Origin: Pseudohalocynthiibacter aestuariivivens
Lineage (GTDB): Bacteria; Pseudomonadota; Alphaproteobacteria; Rhodobacterales; Rhodobacteraceae
DNA length: 64,000 bases
Reading direction: 5' to 3'
Assembly: GCF_011040495.1 (NCBI RefSeq)
Contig: NZ_CP049037.1
Coordinates: 2,108,001 to 2,172,000 of the forward strand
Positions 36,500 to 45,405 of the stretch are shown in pieces. The translations under genes were made by a program, and so were the position numbers. A model generated the notes under the pieces. It was not told the DNA's origin, did not search any database, and was given only the letters and a program-made list of their open reading frames with translations. Positions within the stretch are counted from its first letter, which is position 1; the number at the start of each line of letters is the position of its first letter.

Positions 36500-37908
36500 T
36501 GGCTCAATCCTTCATGTGCTGCGGCAAGGGCGGCGACGCGTGCGGCCACCTCTGGCCCCGGTTCACAGGTGCGGCGGGTCTCGAGGCTGACATGCAGCAT
36601 AAACTGGTCGCATGTCGCCAATACTTCGCCATCGCTGGCACGCACCATTTCGTGCAGGCAGCGCAGTTTCTTGCGCACGCCCTCGGTGACGATCGTGCGG
36701 ACCTGTACGCGCTCTCCGGCGTGTGTTTCCTTCAGGTATTTTATCGTCGTCTCCACGGTGAAGTAGCTCAACCCCGACGCGACATAGTCATCATCTGCGC
36801 CGACCGCTGCCATGATCGTTTCCGCCGCGTCCGAGAATATCTGACCATATCGGCCCTCATTCATATGCCCGTTCATATCGGTCCAATCCACGGGCACAAC
36901 TCGGCTCTGGGTAATCATTGGTGCAGCCGCTACCGGTTCAGGACGCAGCTGACGCTCGTGCGCGCGCGCAACAGCGCCCGCCCCCCATTCGCCCTGCTTG
37001 AGCGATCGGATAATACCGATGAGATTGTTATCGCGGATCCGCTCCAGATCACGCGGCGCCAAATCTCCGGCCTGCCTGTCGCACTGATCGCCAACCTTGT
37101 TCACGAAGTCATCCGTCAAGTCGGGCACATCCATCAGCTTGGTCCACGGCCATTTCAGACACGGGCCAAACATCGCTAACATGGAACGCATGCCGCCCTC
37201 ACCTCCGGCCAGATGAAAGGTCTGCATCGTCCCCATCTGCGCCCAGCGCAGACCGGGGCCATAGGCGATGGCCGCGTCGATCTCTTCTGCCGTGGCCACG
37301 TCGTCATGCAACAGCCACAGCGCCTCGCGCCACAGCGCCTCTTGCAGGCGGTCGCTGAGAAAGCCCTCGATCTCGACCCGGCAATGCAGTGGGTACATAC
37401 CGATGCCTGCATAGATCTCTTTGGCCCGTTCAATCATCGTCGCGTCGGTCTGCGCACCGGCGACCAGTTCGACCAGCGGCAAGAGGTAAACGGGGTTGAA
37501 CGGATGCGCCACGATCAAACGAGCGGGGTGGGTCATCTGTGATTGCAGCTCGGTCGGCATGATGCCCGAGGTGGACGATGCGATGATCCCCTCGGTATTG
37601 ACCGCCTCGATCTGTGCATAGACCTTGTGCTTGATCTCGGTGCGCTCTGGCACGGCCTCGACGATCAGTGCGGCCCCTTCTGCGGCGGCCTCCAACGTTT
37701 CACAAAACGTAACGGCGCCCTCGGCTGGCATCGCAACATCGACCAGCATCGGCAGCGCGCGGCGGGCATTGTCCATCACGGCCCCGATCTTGCGTTCAGC
37801 TTCCGGGTCCGGGTCGAAAATACGAACGTTCCACCCATTAAGTGCGAACCGTGCGGCCCAGCCGCCGCCGATGACGCCGCCGCCGATGATGGATGCTGTC
37901 TTGGTCAT
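36496..37908 (-). CDS. lcdH: L-carnitine 3-dehydrogenase fused to betainyl-CoA thioesterase
   Basis: 470 residues; the start at 37908 has GGGGAAC upstream and is preferred over the ATG at 37920. Residues 1-310 are a 3-hydroxyacyl-CoA-dehydrogenase-like fold (SIIGGGVIGGGWAARFA; ASSTSGIMPTEL; VAHPFNPVYLLPLVELV). Residues about 330-460 are a hotdog thioesterase (DWTDMNGHMNEGRYGQIFSDA). Such fusions are described as carnitine dehydrogenases: carnitine is oxidised to 3-dehydrocarnitine, BKACE makes betainyl-CoA, and the thioesterase releases glycine betaine. Confidence 0.92.
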   Translation of the reverse strand: MTKTASIIGGGVIGGGWAARFALNGWNVRIFDPDPEAERKIGAVMDNARRALPMLVDVAMPAEGAVTFCETLEAAAEGAALIVEAVPERTEIKHKVYAQIEAVNTEGIIASSTSGIMPTELQSQMTHPARLIVAHPFNPVYLLPLVELVAGAQTDATMIERAKEIYAGIGMYPLHCRVEIEGFLSDRLQEALWREALWLLHDDVATAEEIDAAIAYGPGLRWAQMGTMQTFHLAGGEGGMRSMLAMFGPCLKWPWTKLMDVPDLTDDFVNKVGDQCDRQAGDLAPRDLERIRDNNLIGIIRSLKQGEWGAGAVARAHERQLRPEPVAAAPMITQSRVVPVDWTDMNGHMNEGRYGQIFSDAAETIMAAVGADDDYVASGLSYFTVETTIKYLKETHAGERVQVRTIVTEGVRKKLRCLHEMVRASDGEVLATCDQFMLHVSLETRRTCEPGPEVAARVAALAAAHEGLSQ

Positions 37909-37987
37909 GTCGTTCCCCATTGCGCATGTTTCGGGTCGCCCCCGACGAGGCAGATTGGCAGTTTCGTTTCCAAAAGGGAGAACCGAA

Positions 37988-38461
37988 ATGCAGATTGAAT
38001 TTCACGGATTGCCCAGCGATCAGGTGCATGACGCCAAAACCCAAGGGTGCGATGCTTACGGCCTGCCGCCGGAGGTGCATACGGCACAGGGCAGCGCCTA
38101 TCCCTGTCGTCATTGTCTGCGCGAAACACCAGAAGGAGAGGATTACCTGATCCTCGCTTGGCGCCCATTCGAGGGGCTGAACCCCTATACCGAAACGGGT
38201 CCAATATTCCTGTGCGCAGAGGATTGCGCTGCAGCCGCGCCATCGGATGCCGCCCCGCCCATCCTGCGATCCGCGCAGTACATGGTACGCGGCTATACGG
38301 CGGATGAGCGCATCCTCTACGGCACCGGCCAGATTGTTGCGACAGGTCGGATCGCAGAGTATGCCCGACAGCTACTGACCGATCCACGCGTGGCATTTGC
38401 GGATGTGCGCAGTGCGTCGAACAATTGCTACCAATGCCGAATAACGCGTACCGGGTCATGA
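37988..38461 (+). CDS. DUF1203 family protein
   Basis: 157 residues from the ATG at 37988 with AAGGGAGAA upstream. CRHCLRETPEGEDYLILAW, NPYTETGPIFLCAEDC and the late NNCYQC cysteines are typical of DUF1203; the Cys content suggests a metal or zinc site. It is divergent from the lcdH operon and its stop shares TCATGA with the stop of the SDR gene, so it splits the carnitine locus into two units. Function unknown. Confidence 0.85.
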   Translation: MQIEFHGLPSDQVHDAKTQGCDAYGLPPEVHTAQGSAYPCRHCLRETPEGEDYLILAWRPFEGLNPYTETGPIFLCAEDCAAAAPSDAAPPILRSAQYMVRGYTADERILYGTGQIVATGRIAEYARQLLTDPRVAFADVRSASNNCYQCRITRTGS

Positions 38462-39223
38462 CGTTACCAGCGCATCGGTGTGCCCGTCCACGGCAATGAT
38501 TTGCCCCGACACTTTGCTTGCTGCCGGCGAGGCGAGGAACAAGGCCATATCGGCCAGATCATCGACATTGACCCATGTGCGCATTGAGACGCCAGTGACA
38601 TAACTGGCGCGCACGGTGTCTTCGCTGCGCCCGCCTGCCGCCGCTTCCATCGCCACCACACGGTCCATCCTGTCGCCCTCGACTGCACCGGGACAGATCG
38701 CATTGACCCGTACACCCGCCGGGCCCAGTTCCGACGCGAGCGTTTTGGTCAGGCCATTCAGCGCCCATTTGGCCGACGCATAGGGCGAGCGCAGCGGATA
38801 ACCAAACAGGCCCGCAGTGGAGGACGTGATGATGATCGACCCCGCGCCCTGCGCACGCATCAGCCGCGCGGCCCAGCGACAGGTCAGGAACGCGCCGTGC
38901 AGATTGACCCCGATGCAGGCCTGCCATGCGGCATAGTCCAGATCCTCAATCCGGCCCGCAGGCCCGCCGGTGCCAGCATTTGCGCAAACCACATCGACAC
39001 CGCCCCAGACAGCCTCGATCCGGCCCAGAAACGCGGTCATTTGCGTCTCGTCGGTAACATCGGCCACTTCGGCGATAACATCCGGCAGCGCTTTGGCCAC
39101 ATCGGCCACAGCCGCTGCGTCTGAATCACAGATCGCCACACGGTCGCCCTGCGCCGCAAAACGTCGGGCAAGGCCAAGACCAATACCCGACGCACCTGCG
39201 GTTATCACCACGCGGCTGGTCAT
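38456..39223 (-). CDS. Short-chain dehydrogenase/reductase (3-hydroxybutyrate dehydrogenase-like)
   Basis: 255 residues, start at 39223 overlapping the stop of the small exported protein gene. Cofactor motif ITAGASGIGLGLARRFA, NAGTG, catalytic Ser in TSSTAGLFG and Y-x-x-x-K in YASAKWALNG. The final DGHTDALVTS is SDR-typical. In a carnitine operon, acetoacetate released by BKACE would be a sensible substrate (as 3-hydroxybutyrate dehydrogenase), but another 3-hydroxyacid is possible. Confidence 0.86.
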   Translation of the reverse strand: MTSRVVITAGASGIGLGLARRFAAQGDRVAICDSDAAAVADVAKALPDVIAEVADVTDETQMTAFLGRIEAVWGGVDVVCANAGTGGPAGRIEDLDYAAWQACIGVNLHGAFLTCRWAARLMRAQGAGSIIITSSTAGLFGYPLRSPYASAKWALNGLTKTLASELGPAGVRVNAICPGAVEGDRMDRVVAMEAAAGGRSEDTVRASYVTGVSMRTWVNVDDLADMALFLASPAASKVSGQIIAVDGHTDALVTS

Positions 39224-39582
39224 TCCGGGCACCGATAATATTCGCCCATACTTGCGCGTTTCCATTCACCTGCAGCGTACCAGATCCAGAGATGATCCTG
39301 ATCCAGCATCAGAAAAAGATTGTCCTCGTAGCTGTCACCATGTGACTCGCAATCCAGCTTTAGCCGGGTCACGTTCAGGCCAACATCTTCGGTCTCGACT
39401 ATGTCACAAACGCTCTCGTCAGTTGGCCTTCCCTTGCGGGTACTCGTCAGGCGAATCCGACGATGGTCGTCCTCTGGTGACGCGCACAGTGCCGGATCGA
39501 CCACCCAATCGCCCTCCCACGGCGCAGCCAACGCGCTACCCGGCAGCAAAAACGCTATGCAAATTGTCGCGCGCGCAATCAT
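39220..39582 (-). CDS. Small exported protein embedded in the carnitine operon
   Basis: 120 residues. Signal peptide MIARATICIAFLLPGSALAA, then APWEGDWVVDPALCASPEDD. Four Cys in the mature chain (ALCAS, SVCDI, LDCES, YRCPE) could form two disulfides. Overlaps the BKACE stop and the SDR start by four bases each, so it is translated with both. No recognised family; lipocalin-like strand pattern is suggestive only. Possibly a periplasmic protein for the quaternary-amine substrate. Confidence 0.75.
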   Translation of the reverse strand: MIARATICIAFLLPGSALAAPWEGDWVVDPALCASPEDDHRRIRLTSTRKGRPTDESVCDIVETEDVGLNVTRLKLDCESHGDSYEDNLFLMLDQDHLWIWYAAGEWKRASMGEYYRCPE

Positions 39583-40493
39583 GCTCGTGGCATCCGTTTG
39601 GTCAGGTTCAGTCTCGAACGCACCTCTTCGGGGCCGATTACCCGCGCGCCCATACGCTCGATAATCTCGACGGCGCGTTCGACCAGCTGATAGTTCTCAG
39701 CCAGCACACCCTTGTCGAGCATCAGGTTGTCCTCCAGCCCCACGCGGACGTTGCCACCCGCCAGGACCGAGGCGGCCACATAGGCCATCTGATCACGGCC
39801 AAGGCTGAACGCGGACCAGTTCCAACTGTCCGGCACGTTGTTCACCATCGCCATGAAAGTGTTCAGATCATTCGGCGCGCCCCACGGCACCCCCATGCAC
39901 AGCTGCACCAGCACGTCGGGTGCCAGCACGCCATCTGCGACCAGTTGCTTGGCGTACCACAGATGGCCGGTATCAAACGCCTCGATCTCGGGTTTCACGC
40001 CCAGTTCGGTCATCATCCGACCCATTGCGGTCAGCATGCCGGGTGTGTTGGTCATCACGTAATCGGCCTCGGCAAAGTTCATCGTGCCGCAATCCAGCGT
40101 GCAGATCTCTGGCAGGCATTCAGCCACATGCGCCACGCGTTCGGTCGCACCGGCCATGTCCGTGCCTGCCGCGTTCAGAGGTAGCGGGTTTTCCGGATCG
40201 CCAAAGATCATGTCGCCACCCATTCCTGCGGTCAGGTTCAGCACGACGTCGGTATCAGATGCCCGAATGAGGTCGGTCACTTCGCGAAACATCCCGATGG
40301 CGCGGCTCGGCGCGCCGGTTTCTGGATCGCGCACATGGCAATGCACCACTGCCGCCCCCGCCTTGGCCGCAGCAATCGCGCTGTCGGCGATCTGTTGCGG
40401 ACTGCGCGGCACATGCGGGCTGCGATCCTGCGTCCCCCCGGATCCGGTAACGGCACAGGTGATGAAAACCTCACGGTTCATGGTCAGGGGCAT
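39579..40493 (-). CDS. BKACE (DUF849) beta-keto acid cleavage enzyme, probable 3-dehydrocarnitine cleavage
   Basis: 304-residue TIM-barrel zinc enzyme. Start at 40493 with GGAGGAA. VVHCHVRDPETGAPSRA supplies the first zinc His pair, LNLTAGMGGD follows, and GVPWGAPNDLNTFMAM and NVRVGLEDN are BKACE signatures. Members of this family cleave 3-dehydrocarnitine with acetyl-CoA to betainyl-CoA and acetoacetate; the context with lcdH and a CdhR-type regulator supports that specificity. Divergent from the regulator across a 77-bp spacer. Confidence 0.92.
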   Translation of the reverse strand: MPLTMNREVFITCAVTGSGGTQDRSPHVPRSPQQIADSAIAAAKAGAAVVHCHVRDPETGAPSRAIGMFREVTDLIRASDTDVVLNLTAGMGGDMIFGDPENPLPLNAAGTDMAGATERVAHVAECLPEICTLDCGTMNFAEADYVMTNTPGMLTAMGRMMTELGVKPEIEAFDTGHLWYAKQLVADGVLAPDVLVQLCMGVPWGAPNDLNTFMAMVNNVPDSWNWSAFSLGRDQMAYVAASVLAGGNVRVGLEDNLMLDKGVLAENYQLVERAVEIIERMGARVIGPEEVRSRLNLTKRMPRA

Positions 40494-40570
40494 CGGGTAT
40501 TCCTCCGGCTGTTGCTGGCCCTCAGGCTAGCGCGCTGGACGGGACACTGAATATGCCGTAATGGGCAATT

Positions 40571-41527
40571 ATGATGCAGAAATGGACAAAAGCACTGGAT
40601 GCTCCGATTACCATCGGCTTCCTGATTTTTGATCAGTTTTCCAACCTCTGCCTCAGTAACTGTCTGGAACCGCTGCGCGCGGCCAACGCGGTGGCACGCG
40701 GGCAATTTTTCGAATGGCGTATTCTCACACTGACAGGGGCAGCGGCCCAATCATCGAGCGGAATTCAGGTATTGCCGCACGGTGCGCTCGGCGATCTGGA
40801 ACGGTGTGACTATCTCTTTGTCCACGCCAGCTATGGCCATGACAGTCACGACACCGCCCCCACCCGGCGGGCACTGCGCCGGGCGGCGCAGCAGGCGGGC
40901 ACCATCGTAGGTCTTGATGCCGGGCCATGGCTGATGGCGTCGGCCGGGTTGCTGGACGGCCGCCATGCCACGCTTCACTGGGACATGCTGGACGCCTTCG
41001 CAGAGCGGTTTCTAGAGGTCGAGGTGGAACGCACACGCGCCGTGCGTGACGGGCCGGTAATCACCTGCGCCGGGGCAATGTCGGCGCTCGACCTGACACT
41101 TGATCTGATTTCGCAACATGCCGGCATGGCCACTCGTCTGGATGTCGAGGACCAGTTCATGCATGGCAATGAACGAACCGTCCCACGCGATATGCCCGGC
41201 GGTGACACCCTCGTACGCCGCGCCGTCGGGCTGATGCGCGACCATGTGGAACGACCGTTGGGCCTGACACAACTGGCCCGGCACCTGACCTGCCAGCCCC
41301 GGACGCTTGATCGGCGATTTCGCCGTGCATTAGGCGCCCCACCGGGTACCGTCTATCGTCACCTCAGATTGTCAGAGGCGCGAAAGCTGCTGGATGGAAC
41401 GCATCTGGGCATTGCCGAGATTGCCGTTCGTTGCGGATACGAATCGCCCGCCGCAATGGGGCGTGCAATGAAGGCGCGCTATGGGCGCTCGCCCACGGCC
41501 CTCAGGAAGTATAGCCACCCGACCTGA
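40571..41527 (+). CDS. GlxA/CdhR-family transcriptional regulator
   Basis: 318 residues: N-terminal DJ-1/PfpI-like (GATase1) sensor domain (ITIGFLIFDQFSNLCLSNCL; HASYGHD) and C-terminal AraC-type double helix-turn-helix (GLTQLARHLTCQPRTLDRRF; IAEIAVRCGYESPAAMGRAM). In Pseudomonas the homologous CdhR activates carnitine dehydrogenase genes. Its divergent position next to BKACE fits the same job here. No strong ribosome site is visible. Confidence 0.9.
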   Translation: MMQKWTKALDAPITIGFLIFDQFSNLCLSNCLEPLRAANAVARGQFFEWRILTLTGAAAQSSSGIQVLPHGALGDLERCDYLFVHASYGHDSHDTAPTRRALRRAAQQAGTIVGLDAGPWLMASAGLLDGRHATLHWDMLDAFAERFLEVEVERTRAVRDGPVITCAGAMSALDLTLDLISQHAGMATRLDVEDQFMHGNERTVPRDMPGGDTLVRRAVGLMRDHVERPLGLTQLARHLTCQPRTLDRRFRRALGAPPGTVYRHLRLSEARKLLDGTHLGIAEIAVRCGYESPAAMGRAMKARYGRSPTALRKYSHPT

Positions 41528-41552
41528 GGCCGGAAGCCGCAAGTCCCGCCGC

Positions 41553-42023
41553 CTAAGAGGACAGGTCACCCGTTTCTTCTTCTAGGTGCAGTTTCATGTC
41601 GATCAGAACCTTTTGCAGCTGCGTGGTTTCACGCAACAGGCGCTTGGCCTCGTTCACGGTAATCACGCCGTCCTGAATCGACTGCTGGTATTCCCCCATC
41701 AGCATCGCGAACCGCTGGCTAAGCGCGATCACATCACTGTTCACGCCGCCTTTTTCCTTGGTATTGCGGCGATTTTCATCAAAGCTGAGGCTGATACCCT
41801 TCAACTCTGCCAACGCAGCGGTGACATGCGGGTAGGATGCCGCCTCTTCCAACGCGGCAACCGCATCAACTGGCATGAAACGGTCCGCATGCTCGGCGTG
41901 GTCAGAATAATAGCGGCCCAGCGTTGCCTTGGATTTCCCAGTCAACTGGCACGCGGGTTCAATCCCCACATCCTTCACCAGCGCCTCGGTATGTTTTTTC
42001 AGGTAACTGCCCATCGCCGCCAT
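41553..42023 (-). CDS. Hypothetical protein with possible HTH-like N-terminus
   Basis: 156 residues; GGGGG eight bases before the ATG at 42023. The N-terminal LTGKSKATLGRYYSDHAE stretch looks like a recognition helix of phage CII-type or XRE-like regulators; the C-terminal half (about 85-150) is a long amphipathic, coiled-coil-like helix ending EEETGDLSS. No firm family. It may be a remnant of mobile-element regulation or a chromosomal DNA-binding protein; no other phage genes adjoin it. Confidence 0.6.
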   Translation of the reverse strand: MAAMGSYLKKHTEALVKDVGIEPACQLTGKSKATLGRYYSDHAEHADRFMPVDAVAALEEAASYPHVTAALAELKGISLSFDENRRNTKEKGGVNSDVIALSQRFAMLMGEYQQSIQDGVITVNEAKRLLRETTQLQKVLIDMKLHLEEETGDLSS

Positions 42024-42310
42024 TCAAATGACCCCCAAGTATCCAAAGTCCCTCAACTCGGGGAACCCTCAAAGTCTTTTCCCATTAAACAATTCTCGCA
42101 CGCATGTCATTTCTAAATCATTCCTTGAAATCAGGGAATGACTTGAACCCGACTGCCCACCAACGTCGTGCGTTCAGGCGGGGCGCGTCCCCCCGAGGCT
42201 TGTCCCGCCCCGTGTCGCGTCCATCTGGCGGCGTGCCGCCAGCGCACGCGCCCCGCCCAAAAATCACACACATGATTGAAATACCGCGATGCATCTGCAA
42301 AACCGGATCA

Positions 42311-42892
42311 ATGGCCAAGCTCTATTTTCATTACTCCACGATGAACGCCGGTAAATCGACGTTGCTGCTGCAAGCGGCGTACAACTATCAAGAACGCGGT
42401 ATGAAAACCTGCCTGATGACCGCACTAGCGGACGGGCGCGCGGGCTCAGGACAGATTGCCTCACGGATCGGCATTGGCCAGCCAGCCGAAACCTTCGTAC
42501 CCAAAGAGGATCTCTTTACCAAGCTGAAGCGCATCATGGATGCTGATCCAGTCGCCTGCATTTTCGTCGATGAGGCACAATTTCTCAGCGCGGAACAGGT
42601 ATGGCAGCTGGCACGCGTCGTCGATGATCTGGGCGTGCCGGTCATGTGTTACGGCCTGCGCGTGGATTTTCAGGGCGCACTCTTTCCCGGCTCGGCCGCG
42701 CTACTGGCCCTCGCTGACGAGATGCGCGAGGTGCGCACCATCTGCCATTGCGGCAAGAAGGCGACAATGGTGATCAGGCAGGACGCAAATGGAAATGTCG
42801 TGACCGACGGCGCGCAGGTGCAGATCGGAGGAAATGAGACCTATGTCAGTCTATGCCGTCGCCATTGGCGCGCGGCGATGGCCGCAGCGTAA
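42311..42892 (+). CDS. tdk: Thymidine kinase, type II
   Basis: 193 residues, salvage of thymidine to dTMP. FHYSTMNAGKSTLLLQAAY is the P-loop, FVDEAQFLS the catalytic/metal motif, and CHCGKKA with LCRRHW the zinc-binding cysteines/His of the lasso region. Usual bacterial length. The weak GGA site is the only RBS; roughly 190 bp of GC-rich DNA upstream contain nothing recognisable. Confidence 0.95.
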   Translation: MAKLYFHYSTMNAGKSTLLLQAAYNYQERGMKTCLMTALADGRAGSGQIASRIGIGQPAETFVPKEDLFTKLKRIMDADPVACIFVDEAQFLSAEQVWQLARVVDDLGVPVMCYGLRVDFQGALFPGSAALLALADEMREVRTICHCGKKATMVIRQDANGNVVTDGAQVQIGGNETYVSLCRRHWRAAMAAA

Positions 42893-42902
42893 GAAAATCG
42901 GC

Positions 42903-44024
42903 TCAACTCACCCGTTCGACGACAACCGAGCCGACCGAATAGCCCGCACCAAACGAACAGATCAGCCCCAGATCACCCGGCGCGAGATCGTCGGAATACT
43001 TGGAAAACGCAATGATCGACCCGGCGGATGAGGTGTTCGCATAGTCTTGCAGGATGTTGGGTTGTTCATCTGGCTTTGGCACCCGGCCCAGCACCTTGCG
43101 GCCGATGAAATCATTCATCGACTTGTTCGCCTGATGCAGCCAAAGCCGCTTGAGCATGTCCGCCTCGATCCCTTCATCCTCAAGATGCGACAGGATATGT
43201 TGTGAGACCAGCGGCAGCACTTCTTTGAAGACTTTGCGCCCCTCCTGCATGAACAGCATGTCGCGCCGGTCCTGCATCTGTTCACGGGTACGGCGCAGAA
43301 AGCCGTTATTGTTGCGGATATTGTTGGAAAACTGCGTGGCACATCGCGTGCTGCGAATGCGAAAATGCGCACCCTTTGCTGCATCTTCCGGTTCCAGCAC
43401 TGCGGCGGTGCACACGTCACCAAAGATAAAATGGCAATCCCGGTCACGCCATTCCAGATGACCTGAGCAAATCTCGGGATTCACCACCAGCGCACAGCGA
43501 ACTGACCCGGCCCGGATCATGTCAGCCGCCGCCTGCATCCCAAAGGTGGCAGACGAGCAGGCAACGTTCATGTCAAAAGCAAACCCACCCGCGCCCAGAA
43601 GCTGCTGAATCTCGACGGCGATCGCCGGATACGGCCGCTCGTGGTTGGAGGCCGCGCAAATAACCAGATCGACCTCGTCCGCCGTGCGGCCTGCCTGTGC
43701 CAGCGCATCGCGGCAAGCGCTCAGCGCCATTTCGGCCATGATCGACGGCTCATCATCGCTGCGCGCACGCAAATGCGGGTGCATGACCGCAGGATCAAGC
43801 ACGCCGCTCTTGTCCATCACATACCGTTGTTCGATCCCGGATGCGCCGACGATGAACTCAGAACTTGAATGATCTTTCGCCGCCAGATCACCCGCCGCAA
43901 TCGCCTGCGCATTCTCTGCATTGTAGGAATCGGCATAGGCGTTGAACGCGACAACCAACTCGTCATTGGTGATCGTTTCTTTGGGCGTAAAAACACCGGT
44001 GCCGGTGATTGCGGGGGATTTCAT
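42903..44024 (-). CDS. Beta-ketoacyl-ACP synthase III-like enzyme
   Basis: 373 residues, about 50 longer than housekeeping FabH. Catalytic triad visible: Cys156 in NVACSSATFG, His in WLHQANKSMNDF (about 303) and Asn in YANTSSAGSIIAF (about 338). Extra length comes from insertions around residues 20-60 and 235-275 (RCATQFSNNIRNNNG). No adjacent fatty-acid genes, so it is a stand-alone condensing enzyme, perhaps for a starter or unusual acyl substrate. Not enough to assign fabH function. Confidence 0.85.
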   Translation of the reverse strand: MKSPAITGTGVFTPKETITNDELVVAFNAYADSYNAENAQAIAAGDLAAKDHSSSEFIVGASGIEQRYVMDKSGVLDPAVMHPHLRARSDDEPSIMAEMALSACRDALAQAGRTADEVDLVICAASNHERPYPAIAVEIQQLLGAGGFAFDMNVACSSATFGMQAAADMIRAGSVRCALVVNPEICSGHLEWRDRDCHFIFGDVCTAAVLEPEDAAKGAHFRIRSTRCATQFSNNIRNNNGFLRRTREQMQDRRDMLFMQEGRKVFKEVLPLVSQHILSHLEDEGIEADMLKRLWLHQANKSMNDFIGRKVLGRVPKPDEQPNILQDYANTSSAGSIIAFSKYSDDLAPGDLGLICSFGAGYSVGSVVVERVS

Positions 44025-44113
44025 AAACAATGCTCCGAAATGCGTCTGCACGGATCATAGAGCGATTTATACGAAATCTGAATTGCGAAATCGTAATGAC
44101 CTAACGGCGCGAT

Positions 44114-45067
44114 TCAATTCACAGCGTTAGGAGGTGTATCTCCGTCAAAGAATGCCCGCAGATTGTCGACCGCCATCATGCCCATCGCCTCTCGCACTTC
44201 CAGCGCATTGGTACCCAGATGCGGCAGCAGAACCACATTTTCATGCGACCGCAGGGCATCCGGCACACGCGGCTCATGCTCGTAAACATCCAGCCCCGCC
44301 CCCGCGATACGTCCCTTGCCCAAGGCCGAGATAAGCGCACTTTCCTTTACCACATCCCCGCGCGAGATGTTGATGAAATAGGCATGTTTGCGCATCGCGC
44401 GAAAGACTTCTGTACCGATCAGATGATGGGTGTCCGCGCCCCCCGGAACGGCGGCCACAACGAAATCGGCAGCCTTGGCCAGCGCCTTCATGTCGTCCAT
44501 TCGGCGCGCGTCAAAATCCAGCGTCTTTTCCGACCTGTTTACATAGATAACATCCATGCCAAAACCAAAATGACAGCGCCGCGCGATCGCCTGACCGATC
44601 CGCCCCATGCCGATGATCCCGACTGTTTTGCCGCTCATGTGCAGGCCCAGCATCTGCGTTGGATGCCATCCCTCCCACTGGCCTTTACGCACCATCCGCT
44701 CGCCCTCGCCGGCGCGCCGCGCACTCATCAACATCAGGGTCAGCGCAATATCGGCCGTGGCATCCGTCACGGCACCCGGCGTGTTGGTCACGGTGATGCC
44801 GCAGGCGCGCGCCGCGTCCACGTCGATATGGTTGTAGCCCACACCAAAATTGGCCAGCAACTTGCAGCGATGGCCGCCCTCCTCGAATATCCCCGCATCG
44901 AACCGATCACCCAAGGTTGGCAGCACCCCGTCATAGAGCGCAAGAGCCGCGCGCATTTCAGCCGGTTTCATCGGCAGCGTGCTTTGCCGTACTTCGACGT
45001 CAAAAGACGCTTCCGCGGCCGCGATCACGGGCGCAGGCAAAGGGCGTGTAAAAAATATCCGGCTCAA
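44114..45067 (-). CDS. D-isomer-specific 2-hydroxyacid dehydrogenase
   Basis: 317 residues. NAD motif VGIIGMGRIGQAIARR, catalytic Arg in NISRGDVVKE, Glu in DVYEHEPRVPD and His in LLPHLGTN. Most like glyoxylate/hydroxypyruvate reductases. First residues MSRIFFTRPLP. Its ATG overlaps the csaA stop, so it is the last gene of proC-csaA-dehydrogenase. Confidence 0.92.
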   Translation of the reverse strand: MSRIFFTRPLPAPVIAAAEASFDVEVRQSTLPMKPAEMRAALALYDGVLPTLGDRFDAGIFEEGGHRCKLLANFGVGYNHIDVDAARACGITVTNTPGAVTDATADIALTLMLMSARRAGEGERMVRKGQWEGWHPTQMLGLHMSGKTVGIIGMGRIGQAIARRCHFGFGMDVIYVNRSEKTLDFDARRMDDMKALAKAADFVVAAVPGGADTHHLIGTEVFRAMRKHAYFINISRGDVVKESALISALGKGRIAGAGLDVYEHEPRVPDALRSHENVVLLPHLGTNALEVREAMGMMAVDNLRAFFDGDTPPNAVN

Positions 45068-45405
45068 TGCATGCGCCCTCCATCCGGCACGTCCTGATCC
45101 GGGCGCAGCAGGACGATCTCGCCATCCGCGTCAGGCAGGCCCAGCACCAGTACTTCGGACATGAATGGCCCGATCTGGCGTGGCGGGAAATTGACCACCC
45201 CCATCACCTGACGACCCAACAGGCTTTCGGGCGTGTAATGCGCGGTGACCTGTGCGGATGTCTTGCGCTCGCCGATGTCGCCGCCAAAGTCGATCCACAT
45301 CTTGATCGCCGGTTTGCGCGCTTCGGGAAACGGCTCGGCGCGTGTTACCCGGCCCACGCGAATGTCGACCTTGAGGAAGTCATCAAAAGAAATCTCATCC
45401 GTCAT
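45064..45405 (-). CDS. csaA: tRNA-binding protein CsaA
   Basis: 113 residues, OB-fold tRNA-binding/secretion chaperone. DFLKVDIRVGRVTRAEPFPEA and VVNFPPRQIGPFMSEVLVLG are the standard CsaA blocks; ends VPDGGRMH. Start at 45405 with GGGAG. Overlaps the end of proC by 11 bases. Binds tRNA and may act as a protein-export chaperone. Confidence 0.94.
   Translation of the reverse strand: MTDEISFDDFLKVDIRVGRVTRAEPFPEARKPAIKMWIDFGGDIGERKTSAQVTAHYTPESLLGRQVMGVVNFPPRQIGPFMSEVLVLGLPDADGEIVLLRPDQDVPDGGRMH

Noticed and set aside
41553..42023. Prophage remnant
   Set aside because: The HTH-like protein is isolated; no integrase, structural or attachment features were seen around it.
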